From assembly GCA_023846275.1 (NCBI GenBank), contig CM043871.1, positions 34,006,578-34,070,577 of the forward strand: DNA of 64,000 nt. Reading direction: 5' to 3'. Positions 14,201 to 29,200 of this stretch are shown in pieces. The position numbers were made by a program, and so were the translations under genes. The DNA is from Vanilla planifolia. Lineage: Eukaryota; Streptophyta; Magnoliopsida; Asparagales; Orchidaceae. Below the pieces are notes generated by a model, which saw nothing but the letters and a program-made list of their open reading frames with translations, did not search any database and was not told the DNA's origin. Positions within the stretch are counted from its first letter, which is position 1. Every line of letters begins with the position of its first letter.

Positions 14201-17200
14201 GAAGCTTCTATTTTACTATTCCAGGATTCATTGGAGGTGCATAGCTCACTATCGCAATGGTGACTTCATGGAGTTTACAAAAACAAGGAAAGAGAAACTG
14301 GATTAAGAACTCGTAATGGATTTTGGACTTCAGATTTTCTAGAATAACAACATTTCTTACATACATCCCACTCAAAAGGTTCATATAGAACTCTTGGGGT
14401 AGTTTAGTTTATTTGGACTAGAGCAGTCCTCATGTTCAAAATATACTAATACAGAGGTCTCGGTAGTTATAGAAACACGGGGACTACAGTATGTAAACAA
14501 TATCTCAAAGATTTAACATTGTCTTTTAAGTGTTAGCTAGGTCTCAAGAATAAGGTCTTTAGAGCTGCAATGGTCCAAAGAATGAAACCCCATTTACCTG
14601 TCCCTTCTTTTGGTGATTTAAATCTCCTAAATCTTCTTTGATGAATAGAAGTACACGCCTCACCCATATTCTAGTTCTCTACTTCTTTAGAAGTTCATTG
14701 CTTTCAGAATTAAAATAAGAAAAGTGTACATTCTTTCAAACTCTATTATAACATTTCTCAATTTCAAACAAGCCCACAGGCTAATTTGGTTACTTCGTGT
14801 ATTGTCATGACTTTCTCCTCCAATATAATACTATCCTTAAGAATCTTTCATATTCCAAAACAAGAACATCTATTGGAGATATTGCCTCATGTGGTTCTCC
14901 AAAATGCATGGAAGGCTTAAATAGTTTAAGTTCTCAACATAACCAAAAAGGTTGTTATTGATTTTTTTTTGCCATGCAAAAATGCAAAAAGGGTTAAACT
15001 GCATTGTTTTGAGATTTTTTCTACGCTTAATTTTTCCTTGTGTGGAGCTAGAAAAGATCTCAAACTTCATATTAACTCTCAACTTGAAGTTAAACATGCG
15101 GCTTTTCATACATCATTTGGGACTTGTCTAGTTACTTTACCACTTTTACATGAATTCTATAAATCTCCTTGAGAAAAGGTTGTACTTTATAAATTAAGAA
15201 ATGACATAATATATGAAATATTACATGAGACAAGAAACAAGTTTATAAATTAAGAAATGTTACTTGAGTTTTATGATATATTACATGAAACAAATTTATA
15301 AATTAAGAAATGACATAAAATATGAAATTTGGTTTACCTAAAACATTATGTTGTAACTCATATTAATATTGTTTAAATTCAACACTAACACTTTATGCAA
15401 GATTGTAAGCATTAGTTTGAGACCCTATCCTTATTTTTGGATTCAGCATTAGCACTTATGCATAATGATAGATATTGGTTTGAGACAATATCGATATAAT
15501 ATCACATCAGTCATTATATGACATTTTTGAGTTCACTACTAGCACTTTGTGTAGAATGATGAGTACTAGTCTGAAACCATACCTTTATCTATGGATTTTA
15601 GCACCAAAACTTCGTGTAGAGTGACGAGACATGCAAATTGAGACAATTCCTTTATATGATTTGCATGCCAATAATATTTATATTTACAAGCAAAGATCTT
15701 TAGATAAGATATTAGATATTCTTGGAAGCAAGAATAATGATCATAAATAAAATAAAGTTTTTGAAAATAAAAGATGATACAAAAATATATTATTTAAATT
15801 ATTATATTAAAAACTTGAATAAACAAGCAAATATAATAATAACTTTTTAAGTTATTCAAATAATAGTTTATTTTGACATATTATATTATTTGTTATCTTA
15901 TGAATTTATTACTGAACTTATTAGACTCTCATTAATAATTATATCATAAGTTATGCTTTCACATCACACCAAAAAAAGAAAGTTAACGAAATAAAAAAAT
16001 AAGTATTTCAGATGATAAAGTTTTGGTGAGATAGATGTATTTTGTTATGGTTTTTATATAAGCACTAATGATATATACATTTATGACATATTCATACTGA
16101 TAGTTTTTTACTTTGAATTTTGTGATTTAACATAAGTTAATAATGATGTGAACTGTTATGTATAGACATTTACTTCAGATTTTAGGTAATAGTTAATCTT
16201 TTGGTTTTAAAATATGTGATAATATATGAGATAATTGATTTATAAAAATAGATAAATTAGGAATTGTTTTGTTGTCATTCTCCACCTAGAGTGTATTTGT
16301 GACAACTTTAAATATTTATGTTTATTATATTAATTTATATAAATCTAGATTAGGTTTATACGAGGTTTGATGGAGTGATCTCAAAGTAAAGGTTTAATAT
16401 TTGAAAGGTTGTATAAGTGAGAAAACCAACACAACATAAACATTTGCATTATTGCTTTTGTTATACTTTAGTTTAAAATAATTATATAAAAGGGTTTTGA
16501 GGAAATTGCAATGGTTTAGTAAAAAAAAATTGGATAAAACTAAACAAAAAACATGGATAAGGAAAAGGAGAGGGAACAACAAGGAGGTAACCCAAAAGAG
16601 TTAGCTCAAACAATTATTTCATTATTAAAACCTATTGGAAAAGCTAGTGGCCAAGCTATAAGGTCACAATTAGATAGACCAATTAAGCACTTCCAAAGAA
16701 TGAACCAACATATTTTTCAAGAGAAGAAAATCCCATGATAGATAAATACTGGTAACAAATAACCAAAATCTTTGACGGAATGTCATATCCTAAGGACAAG
16801 AAGGTAGCTCTAGAATTAATAGTGCTAAAGGATTTAGTAAGCCTTCGTTTAGGATCTTGGTATAGAATTCAATTCTAGGATCATTCTATTCATGAAATTT
16901 CTTGCGATGAATTCATAAAAGAGCTTTAGAGATGATACATTCTTATGTCTGTTAGAAAAAAGATAAAAGATGAGTTAACTTGTTAAATGCAAAAGAAGAT
17001 GAAAATTATTGTTTATGAGCTTAAATTTGCATTATTAGCAAAATATATTCCAAATGTGGTGACTCCAAAAGATAAAGATTCTATATGTTTCAATGTGGTA
17101 TACGAGATGCATTGATGATACCAAAATCACTAAATTATATTAGGCTTGAGGAGCATGCCAACATAATAAAGATGAAACAAAATACCCTAAAATCTAGGAA

Positions 17201-20200
17201 AGATTTTAAGAAAAAGACATTTTAATTTCAAAATTTCAAGGAAGGTTCTATAGCAAAAAGGACTCAATGATACTAAGAGTGACAGATATAATAAGGTTAG
17301 TTTCAATAGATTTAGATCACATGGACCTAATAGCAACAGTTCTGGTTTTGGATTAAATGGAACAAACAAATGTGCTAAATTTGGTAAATGACATAAGGTG
17401 ATTACCATTCTAAATCAGCAAAGCTATTCAGATTTTATATGTGAGAAGATAAGAAATTATGCTAGAAATTAGAGTTATGAAGTTCAACTCAACCAATATA
17501 TCTCAAGATATAGGTAGAGGTTTAGAATCATAAGTAGAAGAGTTGGATCTTCTCTAATATCAAGGGGTTCTAATGAAGACAATACAAGTGAGAGAAGAAG
17601 ACAGCCTAAGATTTATGCTATTACTTAATAGGAGGCTCCTCAATCAATTGTTGTTATTACATGTAAATGTATTACAGCTTAATAATTACTCTTTATTTCA
17701 TGGTAGAGTTTCACATTCATTTATTTCCTTATGCACGATAAGCAAGTTTTGTTAAAATACAAAAATTAGAACAATCACTTTCAATTAAAATGCTTGATAT
17801 AGATTATACAAGAGTAGAGAAGTTTATTAAATAGAGATCTAGATAAGAAAATTCGTTGTGCTATTGAATGTTTTACCAACAGTCAATTTTGATTTAATAT
17901 TGGGTATGTACTGACAATATAATCATCCAAGTAAAAATTGATTGTTGATAGAAAAGAAAAGAAATCAGAATATTAGCAGAGGAAAACAATTTATTTTGGT
18001 CAAGGAAAAAAAATCTTGTTATTTCAAGGATAAAGTTTCAAAACTTGCTGAGTAAAAAATATAAATATTGTTTAGTATCTATTATAAATATTGAAACGAA
18101 ATTGTCTGGCGTATCATACCAAAAACCTGTGAGAACTTGAAAATATTTTTAAAAAATTTTAAAAAATTACCTCAAGAAAGAGAATTTATCTAACTAAATG
18201 TATCACCATGAAAAACATTTGTTAAAAAAGAAAGATGAAAGTTTTAATATGTGTATTGATCATAAATAAATTAGTAAAATTATCACTAAGAATAAATATC
18301 TTCTATTAAGTATTGTTGATCTATTTGATTAGCTTCAAAGAACTATAATATTTTCTAAAATTAATCTAAGATCCAAGCATCATCAATTAAAAATAAAAAA
18401 ATATATATCCAAAATTGTTTTCAAAACAAGGTATATGCACTATAAATTTTTAGTATTAACTTTTGGATTAACAAATGCTCTCACAATATTTATAGATATG
18501 AAGAACAAGATATTTAAAGAGTACCTGAATCAGTTTATTATTATATGCATAAATGACATCTTAATCTATTCAAGGGATGTAGAACATGTCTTTCATTTAT
18601 ATACAATATAAAAAATTCTTGGAAAACATAAGTTATATATCAAATTCTCTAAATATGAATTCTTATTATCTTAAATAATATTTTTGAGCATGTGAATAGA
18701 TCTTCAAAAATTTCAACAATAATGCATTAATCAAGACAAACATCAGTGTTAGAAACAAAGAATTTTCTAGAAATAATTGATTACTATAGAAACTTTATTA
18801 AAAAAATTCACAAATAACTTCTTCATTAACCAAATTAACTCAGAAAGTAATTAAATTTGATTGAGATGCAATTTTTTATAATTAGATTAAAAATATTTAA
18901 AGACAAGTTAACTTTTCGTCCAATTCTAATATTACCAAAAGAGATAACAAGGCATCAAGTATACAGTGATCAAGAATTAAAACAACATGAGAAAAATTAC
19001 CTTACGTATGATTTGGGATTAGTAAAAATAATATTTGTTTTAAAAATATGGAAATGTTATTTGTATAGAGTAAAATATGAAATTTTTAATGGCCATCAAT
19101 ACCTAAAATATATTTTAACTTAAAAAAATTAAACTTAAGGTAAGAAAGATAATTAAAATTTATTAAAAATTATGATTTAAAAATTATATATCATCTATAA
19201 ATGGTTGATATGATAGCTGATGTTTTAAGAAGAAAATAAGTATCAATATGACATTAACTTTAATAGTGTAGAAGCAACTAACCTTTCATAAGAAAAAATT
19301 GTACTTAGAAGTTATTTTTCAAAAGAAAATGGTATTATTGTTTCAATTATCAACAAGACCATATTCATTAGAATCTATCAAGAATGATGAAAGAATTACA
19401 AAAATTGATTTTTAAAGTTAATTTAAGCTAGAATTCTGACTTCAAATTGGATCAGAATGAGGTATTCATGTTTCAAGATAGATTATGTATTCTAGGACAT
19501 TAACAACTTAAAAAGAATCATTGTTAAAAAAGTACACAACTCTAACTATTCCATTCATCTAAAAAAACAAAATATATAAAAAATTGAAACAAAAATATTA
19601 GAAACCAAGTTTGAAAAAAGATACATCATATTAGATTAGTTTGCCAAGAAGTGAAAGAAAAATAGCAAAAACTAAGAAAATCATTACAATCGTTATCAAT
19701 TCCTAAATGAAAAATGTGAAAAGATTGCTATGAATTTTGTTATAAGATTATACAAATCACCACTAAGACATGATTCCATTTGGATAATAATGAATAGATT
19801 GACAAAATCAACTTATTTTCTTTCTATAAAAACAACACATTCATCTAAAAAATAAGTCAAAATCTATATGAATAAAATTATTAAATTATATAGTGTGTCA
19901 AAAATAATTATTTTAAACAAAAATCCAAAGTCCACTTCACATTTTTGAAAGAGTGTACATCATGCATTTGACATAAATTTGAAAATCAATAGTCTTTCAT
20001 CATCAAATTGATAGAAAAACAAAAAAAGTATCAAAACCTTAGAAGATTTGTTGAGATTGTGTGTAATAGACTTTGATAAAAATTAGAAAAATTGTTTAAC
20101 ATTGATTAAGTTTACTTATAATAATAGTTATCAATCTATCATTGAAATAGAACCATATGAAATCTTATATGAAAAAAAGTTACAACCGTCTTTATGTTGA

Positions 20201-23200
20201 AATGATGACAAGAAAAAAAGTATAGTATGGCCTCCATTTATTAATTATGCTACATATCAAAATAAATATTATTCATGACATAAAACACAGGTCAAAATAA
20301 AAAAAAAGAACCATTTTGATACAAAGCACAAGAAAATGGAATTTTGACAAAGTGAGCATATATGCACTAAAATGAGTCTAATAAAAGATATAACATGAAT
20401 TGAAAAGCCAAAAAAATTAAAACCAAAATTCATTAGGTCATTCAAATTTTGGAAAGAGTTGAACAGGTGACTTGTTGAGAAGCTTTACCACCACAATTAT
20501 CTAAAATTCATAATATGCTATATGTCTCGTGTTTAAGAAGATATATTTCAAATCCATCGCATCTTATCAATTATGATGCTTAGGATATTAAGATTCAACT
20601 GAAATTATCCAAAGATGCTTGTATAGATATTAAACAAAAAAAAATATTAAGAAAAAAAGTAATACCAATGACAATATCAAATTGAGAAGTAACCTAAGAA
20701 GTCAAATCAAATATAATGACAAAATATCAAGAGATTTTCTAAATTTTGAGATAAGTTTTATAAAATAGAGAAATTATAACAACTAAAAATTTTGTATTAT
20801 ATAATATATTATAAATATTAAGTTAAAAAAATCAATATGAATATAAATATAAATACTTTGAAGAAAGAAAGTATCTTAAAATGTTATTATTGTGAATTAA
20901 AAATATTAATATTTTAATAAATAACTTGAAAATGTTATGCCATAAAATGAAGTAGAATTTTAAAGTACACATATCATAGAATAAAATTCTTTGAGAGAAA
21001 TCCAATGATTTTAGTTTATAATTTTTGAATATCTACTTAATTTATTATGAATTTTTAAAATAAAAGACAAAACTATTTTGTGAATTGTTGAGACTAAAAT
21101 GATAATTGGGCAAATTAAATAATCAACTGCCTCAAATAAGATAAGGGATAAATTGAGTAAAGCCAATAAGGGAGGCTGTTTTGCTAAGCAAAGATGAAAA
21201 TAGAGGGAGAAAGAAGAAAGGAGAAACAGAATGAAAGCTAATGCAGACTGCAAAGAAAATGTCTAGGAAAAAGAGGAATTAAGTCCAATGAAGTTAAAGA
21301 GCAAGAAAAGCAAGAAAGAATTGGGTGTGGTTGCTCTTCAAGAAGAGGAGAAAGAAGTTACTGCTAGACTGCTGCTGTAATAAGAGGAGACTAAATTAGG
21401 TTGAGGTAAGAAGAAAGTTAGAATTCTTTTGTTGATTAATGAGTTTTGTGTGTTAATTTGAGAGTGTTGTAACTATTGTAAGTATTACAAATATTGTTTC
21501 AAAGGTTTGAGCATGTTTCAATTAAATTGGAAGGAAAATCAAGAACTCTAAAATTCTCATTTCCATTTGGGAAGTGAACCTTTTGTACATTAGACACAAC
21601 ATATAATACAAGAAATACAATATGGTGAGGGTTTCTAACTGGGCAAACGGCACATTAGCTCCAATGTACAACATGTCAATGACAGAGGAGGTGCGAGAGA
21701 GAAGGTTAGTGTATGGTCCGTTAAGATGTGAATATAATATCCTAAACTAGATATATCGTACATTAACTTCAACAGATAATACATGATCTCAAGTGAGTGA
21801 AAGAGCCAAGTATAATATTTTTTAAGAGTTGTATGAGGCATTGAATTAAATGTATCATACAATATATTCAATATATCATATGTTAAGTTGAAAGACAATA
21901 AAGAGTAAAGAGATGTATGGTATTTTGTGTGACCATAGATTATATTACAATGAAAATATCATACGTTAATTATAATGTATGATACATTATTAAGAAAATA
22001 ACATGTAATAAATAATAAATAATGTACCTTACATTGGTACTATAACACAAATTGTGGTTACTGCTTTCTCATATAATGAAAGATTCTCTTTCAAATTCTA
22101 CCTCATCTTTACTTTTCCAATTTGCCTCATCAAACTTATTTCCTCAAAATTAACTATTATTATCAATAGTCATAACAAACATATTAACTTGACCTAGAGA
22201 TTCTAAGACAAATCTTTGCATTCACTTCGCAGAATCACTCTTGGTTGTTGAAGAATGATGACATGATACTAATGTTATTATTATCATCCTCTATTACTTC
22301 CCTCAATTCAAGATTATCTAGGATCTCTCACTTCATTGGAGAATTATGACCCTTATAACAATTCCCTTTCAACATTTCTAGCACAATCGCAAATGCAGTT
22401 TGACTCTTCATCAAAATATTTGTAAGAACTTTGACTTGTGCAAATTGCTCCACCTGTTAGTTCATATTTCAATGTTACTATTTCATTCACCGTGAAAGAT
22501 TCTCCAACAATTCACTAATACTTTATCTTTCTAGTTCCCATCACGAAGAGTGAATTATCATGATACTAATGTTATTATTATCATCCTCTATTAGTTCTCT
22601 CAATTCAAGATTATCTAGGATTTCTCAATTCGTTGGAGAATTATGACCCTTATAACAATTCCCTGTTCGACATTTCTAGCACAATCGTAAATGCAGTTTG
22701 ACTCTTCATCAAAATATTTGTAAGAACTTTGACTTGTGCAAATTGCTCCACTTGTTAGTTCATATTTCAATGTTACTATTTTCATTCACTGTGAAAGATT
22801 CTCCAACAATTCACTAATACTATCTTCCTAGTTCCCATCACGAAGAGTGAATTGTTGTACTACCAAAAATATAATCTATTTCTTGGTTTCCCTACCTTTA
22901 ACAACAATTCACTGACAAAAATGAATCCCACACAAAAAGGGATCAAAGACCATCTTTACAATTTTTTTGAAAAGAACTTCTAAATGTTTCTCCTTGAAAA
23001 TTTTCATGGTATGCAACTTTACCGAGACAAAAAAAACTCCAAAAGTTCCCAAAATGTGAAGAGAGTAATTGGAATAAGTCAAGAGAAAAGTGAGAAATTC
23101 CAATGGAATTTTGAATTCAAACTCTAAAATAAAAATACCTTTTTATATATGTTCCACCCAGGGGTTTATATCTTGAGAGTAATTCAGTCCCTCTAGACTC

Positions 23201-26200
23201 AGGCTAATTCAGACAAGTCCAAAACTCACCATTTAAAAATTGGAAATTCCCCAAGTTTCTACTCCCATACTACAAAAGGCCCTTGAGGACCACAATATTA
23301 AGAATTAACAATAACAATACCTTGAGAGTTAGTGAAATCTTGAGAACATAGACTCAAAAACTATCTTGAGAATGATTCCCTAATTATCACATGTGCTTTT
23401 CTTTCTCACTGCCACACTATCTGCAACTTTCCTTAGTCCATTCTCTTGTTCACTTCCTCATGGTTTGCTTGTATATCCATATAGAGAGCAAAAATCATAT
23501 CCATATCCAAGTGAAGAACTTCTAATTCTTGCACATCAGAAGTCTAAATCTCAAGATTTTCATATCTTTCATAGGACAGCCACTTTGCACCTGGCATTGC
23601 CACAGCTTTCAAAGTGGTGTATGGCAAGGATTCTGAAGGTCAACAGGGCATGGTTCACAAATATGTTGATTAACTATCCTACAGATACGAGCACTCCTAG
23701 AACTGCACCCGTGTCCCTATGCCATCATCTTTGCAACATTGCTGATGTGCTATACGGAGGAAATAACAGCAAGGAGTTATTCTATTAAGATCAGGTTTGC
23801 TAAATTACAGGTATTCACTCTAAATCTTCCTTTCTCTTCTGAGAAACTACTAGCTCAGTTAATGGTGACACCATGCCCAGTACTCAACAGCAGCAAAGCT
23901 TCTCAAGGACTTAAGTGAATCTACTTTCTCAATTCTGCAGCAGCAAAAGAATAACTAATCCCTTATCATAGCTTAAATTTGCATCATATGCTTCTTTGTT
24001 CTCAGCTATGAGAACTTTCAACAAGCTTGACCCTTCAGTTTCCACCAAAAAAGGTAACATTGTCGTCAGGTGAAGGAGAGTGGGGAGACAAAATCACATC
24101 TAAATCTTGCACAAAGGCAGGAATCAGGTGGAAAGGAAAGGAATGAAGAGAGGAGGGAAATGAAAAGAGAGGAAAAGAGAACATTTATGGTGACACCTGA
24201 ACCCAATTTCCTTTCAAGTGATAAAAGGACGTTAGCATACTCCAATTGTTTATAACATTATTCAACAACATTGGAAAATACAAAAGAAAAAAGATATTCT
24301 AGATGGTATACCAGAACTATCAGAAATTGTGATATCTAGTACCCATCTAGAAAAGATATCATTTTTAGCAGTTTACCAGCAAACAACAACATTTCTTTAT
24401 ACTGGATTTTAGACTAAATATCAAACAATCACTAAGCTGATTAACAAACCATGTATTTGGAATGATGCAAAGTGAAAAGCTACCTCATGCAGTCAAACAA
24501 AAAAGAAGTTTCCTGTATACAGCGGGTCAACTGCTATATATTGATAGAAAGCAGACTTGAGAATTTCCAAACTACTATATAGCAGAAGATTAACAAGTAG
24601 ACATTAAGTTACCATCTAAGAATCTAATGTGCTAGCACCAGAAACCAATACACAGAAAACATACCCCGTCATCATTGAAGAAACAAATAACTTAAACAGC
24701 GGGTCCCAAAGTGCTTCAATGAAGACATTAAATTGATCAGATGGAAGTATGCCAAGCATGCCCGATATTGTTCTCTTCATTGCATCCACTGTAACACTTG
24801 GAACATCTCTTTGGATAACATTCAGATCCAAAGGCTCTATCTCTTGAATCAGATCTGAGAGCAATGATTTCTGGAGGAAGATAGAGTTTACTGAAGATTA
24901 AAAAATCTGGCAAATAGAGCATAAATAAATTATGAAAAGTACATACCCAAAAGAAGATGTTCCTAAAGATGTGAATTTAGATTGAGGGCGACAACACAAC
25001 TTAATATACCTAAAACTGAAAAACCAAACATTTAATTAATAATTAAGTACTACGATAATAAATTTTCAAATATGTCTCTAATAATCTTTCATCCAAACCA
25101 AAACATACATCAGCAACAAGAAAGATCATAGTGGTGGGTATATGTTATGACAAACCCAAATACAAACTAAGTCTAGGTTATTAGTCCTAGGCTATTTAGG
25201 GTAATTTCTAATTTTGCTTGACCTCTATTCAGAGTAAAGAAAATGAACTCTAGGTTACATTTTTTTAATGTCATTTTATACATAAAATTTCTTGCACAAC
25301 AACTATTTCGGAACTCTCCTAAAAGAACCATACAATAAAAGCAAAAAAGTTGGATTACCAAAAATAATTACAAATACCATGTAGTCAAGAAAAACATGTT
25401 TTCTTCACAACAAGGCATTACAAACTGCAGCAAACATTAATTTTGAATGAATAAATACTGCCTGCATGTGCGTGTCGACCTTGGATTGATAACTCTCATA
25501 TAGACTCCATCAAAAACAAGGCCCAGCACATTCTCATCCTTACATTTCTTACACATGATTTTTCTCTGATTAACGTAATTTTACATTTTCATTCTCAATT
25601 ATGGCAACCCGATGTTCAAATGAAAGCCTTGTTCTCAATCTTTTGGGTTTGCTTCAATTGCTTAAGAAATATTTTTAGTTAGATGATGGAGATCTAGCTA
25701 CATAATTTGGACATAATTTGGTTGACAATAAGAATTAGTCTTTGGCGTCATATATTTGCAATTGCCTCACATGACAGCATGTTCCATTGACTTGGAAGAA
25801 AGTACTCATTTTCGAAGAACATATTACATTTTAGACATGCAAAATTACACTGCTTTTCAAATCAAAAATAACATTGCTTTCTTCATATAGACGACAAATT
25901 AAGTGCAAAATAGCTATTATTTCTTAGTACCATTAGGAATTTATAGTATGTACCATGCAATTATTTGAAAATGTACAACAAGGGGTATGAAAAAGCTTTT
26001 GTTTCAACTAGATCGCCTGTACTACGGTGCATTTTTTGCATAAAATATCCTATCCCTTAACCCATCAACTAAATGAAGTAAGCTTATACAAAAATGCTAC
26101 ATCTTTCAAAAACTTAGCCAGATTCCATTTCCTAATATAGTTTTTGACGTATTCATATTACAACCTGTATTCACTACAGTGTTAATGCTACATAGATGGT

Positions 26201-29200
26201 CATAAGGAGCCAAATACTGGACTTAAATAATAAACGATGCTGATTTACCATATTGACACAAAAGACAATTATACCGGTACTGTGCCTAAACCCAAATACA
26301 ACAAAAATAATCATCAAAGAAACTATTCATACTCTGATAAGATAAAAAAGCGTACAGCATAATTATTTCCTAAATGGGCATTGACCAACGACAACATAAT
26401 CCTACAACTCTCAAGAAAGAAAAGGCTAAAACATAATAATATGAGTAAATGATACAAATAACCAAAAATTTCATTCCTTTTACCCTACCACTTAGCAACC
26501 ACTCTGTTTTAACAATGAAAAAAAAAACTTCAACGTGCCAGAAAAAGCATCATTATTCTATCATATAAGAAATTCAGGCACCATAAGTCCATGTTCTCAA
26601 GCCTATATACTGGTGTGTAATCTCATTTTCTATACCCCTCAAAAGCACAATCCTATGTTTACTACCAAAAAAGGGTCTTTACAAATAATTTGGTATACCC
26701 TCTTGTTTTTTCTATATATACAACGGATGTTTAACATTCCAATTCAGAAAAAAATTTGCAAGCAAGAGGAAAAATCCGAACTTTATATGACATCAATCTT
26801 GCAACATTGCCAAGTTCTCCTAACAAAACTCTCAAATTTTCAAGGCAAGGGTTCAGGCAACTGTCTCAAAGGTCTATTTTAATCCACAACAAAATCTAAC
26901 AAAATTTAGCAAAAACATACTTCCTTCCCATTAAGATTCAACAACAAGACCAAAAGACAAAACAATTTTAACAATCTAACTCTCAGAGGAGAGTAGATCA
27001 AATACAAATAAAACAACACTAAAATGAAACTTGATTCATTCAAAATTCCAAGAAAGGAGTTGTCCTCACCTTGGACAATGCAGGTGGCAATCATGCCTTG
27101 GAATTGGGTTTATCGAAGTAAGCCACCAAACTAACAACAAGGATGACCTACCGAGAGGTCCTCCAAAATACTTGATTGTTCTAACCTTGCAAGCATTGCT
27201 AAATTCTTTTAACAAAACTCTCAGTTATTTTCAATACGAGTTTTCAGGCAGTCATCCCAAACCTCTCCCTTTAATTGACAACCAAATCAAACAAAATCTA
27301 ATGAAAACCTACTTCCTATTTTGACTTGAGAAAAAGAACAAAAATGCAACACAATTTTAACAAAAGTTTGACTCTCAAAAGAGGCTTACCAATGAAATAA
27401 AAACAGGGCAACAACTTTAAAATGAAACCTGATTCACTTAGAATTCCAAGAAAGGAGAGCTGTCCTTATCCTAACCAACCGAGGTTGCAACCATCCCTTG
27501 GCATCGAGTTCGTAGAAGGAAGTCACCAAAGCAACAGTGAGGATGAACTTTTGAAAGGTCCTCCCGAACGAGAAGTCATTCTGATCTTCCAAGCATCGCC
27601 AAGTACTTTTGAGAAAACTCTCAGCTATTTTCAAGACAAGGATTTAGGTGGTTGTCCCAAAGCTCTCCCTTTAGTCAACAACAAAATCCAGAAAAAAAAA
27701 TATTTTCTATTCCGACGCATAAAAAAACAAAAACAAATGCAATTTTAACAAAGTGCTAACTCTAAGATGAGCAGATCAAACAAAAATGGAGCAACGAGCC
27801 TGAAATGAAACAAAATTCCTTCAAAATCATAAGGAGAGTTGTCCTCACCCTTATAATCCCAATTATGACCATCCCTTGGGATAGAGTTCTTTTAAGGAAG
27901 TTGCCAAAGCAACAACAAGGACAACCTACCAAGAGGTCCACCCAAATTTGTAGTTGTTCTAATCTTGCGAGCATCGCCAAGTTCTAACAAAACTCGCAAC
28001 TAATTTTAAGACACGTCAACCAGTCGTTGTAATGCTCTCCTTTAATCCACAACAAAATCAAACAAAAAACCCACGTCATTCCTATTCCTATATGGCAATA
28101 AGAACAAAACACAATGCAATTTTAATGAAAATCTAACTTTCAAAGAAAAATGCAAATCAAATAAAAATAGAGGAACAACCCTATTAGGAAAACTAATTCC
28201 TTCAAAACTCAAAGGAGAGTTGTCCTTGCTTAGGGAGACGGTGGTCACGACCAACCCTTAGCATCGAGTTCGTCGAACGAAACCACCAAAGTAACAACAA
28301 GGACAACCTGCAAAAAGGCCCTTCCATATGTGCAATTGTTCTAATCTTGCATGGATCACCAAGTCCTTCCAACAAGACTTTCAACGATTTTCAAGAGATG
28401 GGTTCAAGCAATTATCTCAAAGCTCTCCTTCAACCCAAAACAAAATCAAACAAAAAGACTATTACCTTCTTATTCTAATTTGGTAACAAGACCAAAAGGC
28501 AATGTGATTATAATGATAATCTAATTCCTAGAGGAGGATTACAAATCAGATATTAATGAAACAACATCCCTAAAATGAAATCCAATTCCTTCATAATTCC
28601 AACAAAGGAGAGTTGTCCTCACCTTGGACAACCACAATCATGACGATTCCTTGGCATCATGTTAGTTCAAGGAATTAGCCAAAGCAACAATGAGGGCAAC
28701 CTACCAAAGGCCCTCCCAAACACACAGTTCTATTAATCTTGCAAGCATCACAAAATTCTTCTAGCAAAACTCTAAACTGTTTTTAAGACAAGGGTTCAAG
28801 CAATGATCACAAAGCTCTCCTTTAATCCACAACAAAATCAAACAAAAAACCTATGACATTATTATTCTGATTTCGCAATAAGACCAAAACACAACTCAAT
28901 TTTAATGAAAATTTAACCTTCAAAGGAGGAATGCAAATCAAATTAAAACAAACTAAAAACCCTAAAATGAAACAAATTCCTTCATAACTCAAATAAAGGA
29001 GAGTTGTCCTCGCCCTGCACGACTATGGTCTTGACCACCTCTTGGCATCGACTTCATTGAAGGAAACTACCAAGCAACAACAACAATGATTTGTCGCAAA
29101 GCCTTTTTAAATCCATAGTTGTTCTAATCTTGCAAGCATTGCCAAGTTCTTCCAACAAAACTCACAACTATTTTCAAGACAAGGGTTCATGCAGTTGTCT

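Larger units (their letters stand above)
13734..24664 (-). other. Intron 2 of the DUF760 gene, 10.9 kb
   Basis: The longest intron of the gene. From low to high coordinate it holds local repeats at 15185-15650, a decayed plus-strand Ty3/gypsy element at about 16540-20760 with a possible 3' LTR to about 21640, a 297 bp tandem duplication at 22258-22853, and an unexplained open stretch at 23393-23788. No other exon of the gene is visible in it. Confidence 0.7.

Noticed and set aside
24947..25009. Exon-like stretch on the minus strand with good acceptor and donor, encoding YIKLCCRPQSKFTSLG
   Set aside because: Its only open frame ends with two bases of a codon. None of the acceptors before the LIQEIEPLD exon restores frame, and exon 1 joins exon 2 directly in phase without it.
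25440..25600. Minus-strand segment reading MCKKCKDENVLGLVFDG and further
   Set aside because: A CxxC motif alone is not enough. There is no upstream or downstream partner exon and no phase link to the DUF760 gene.
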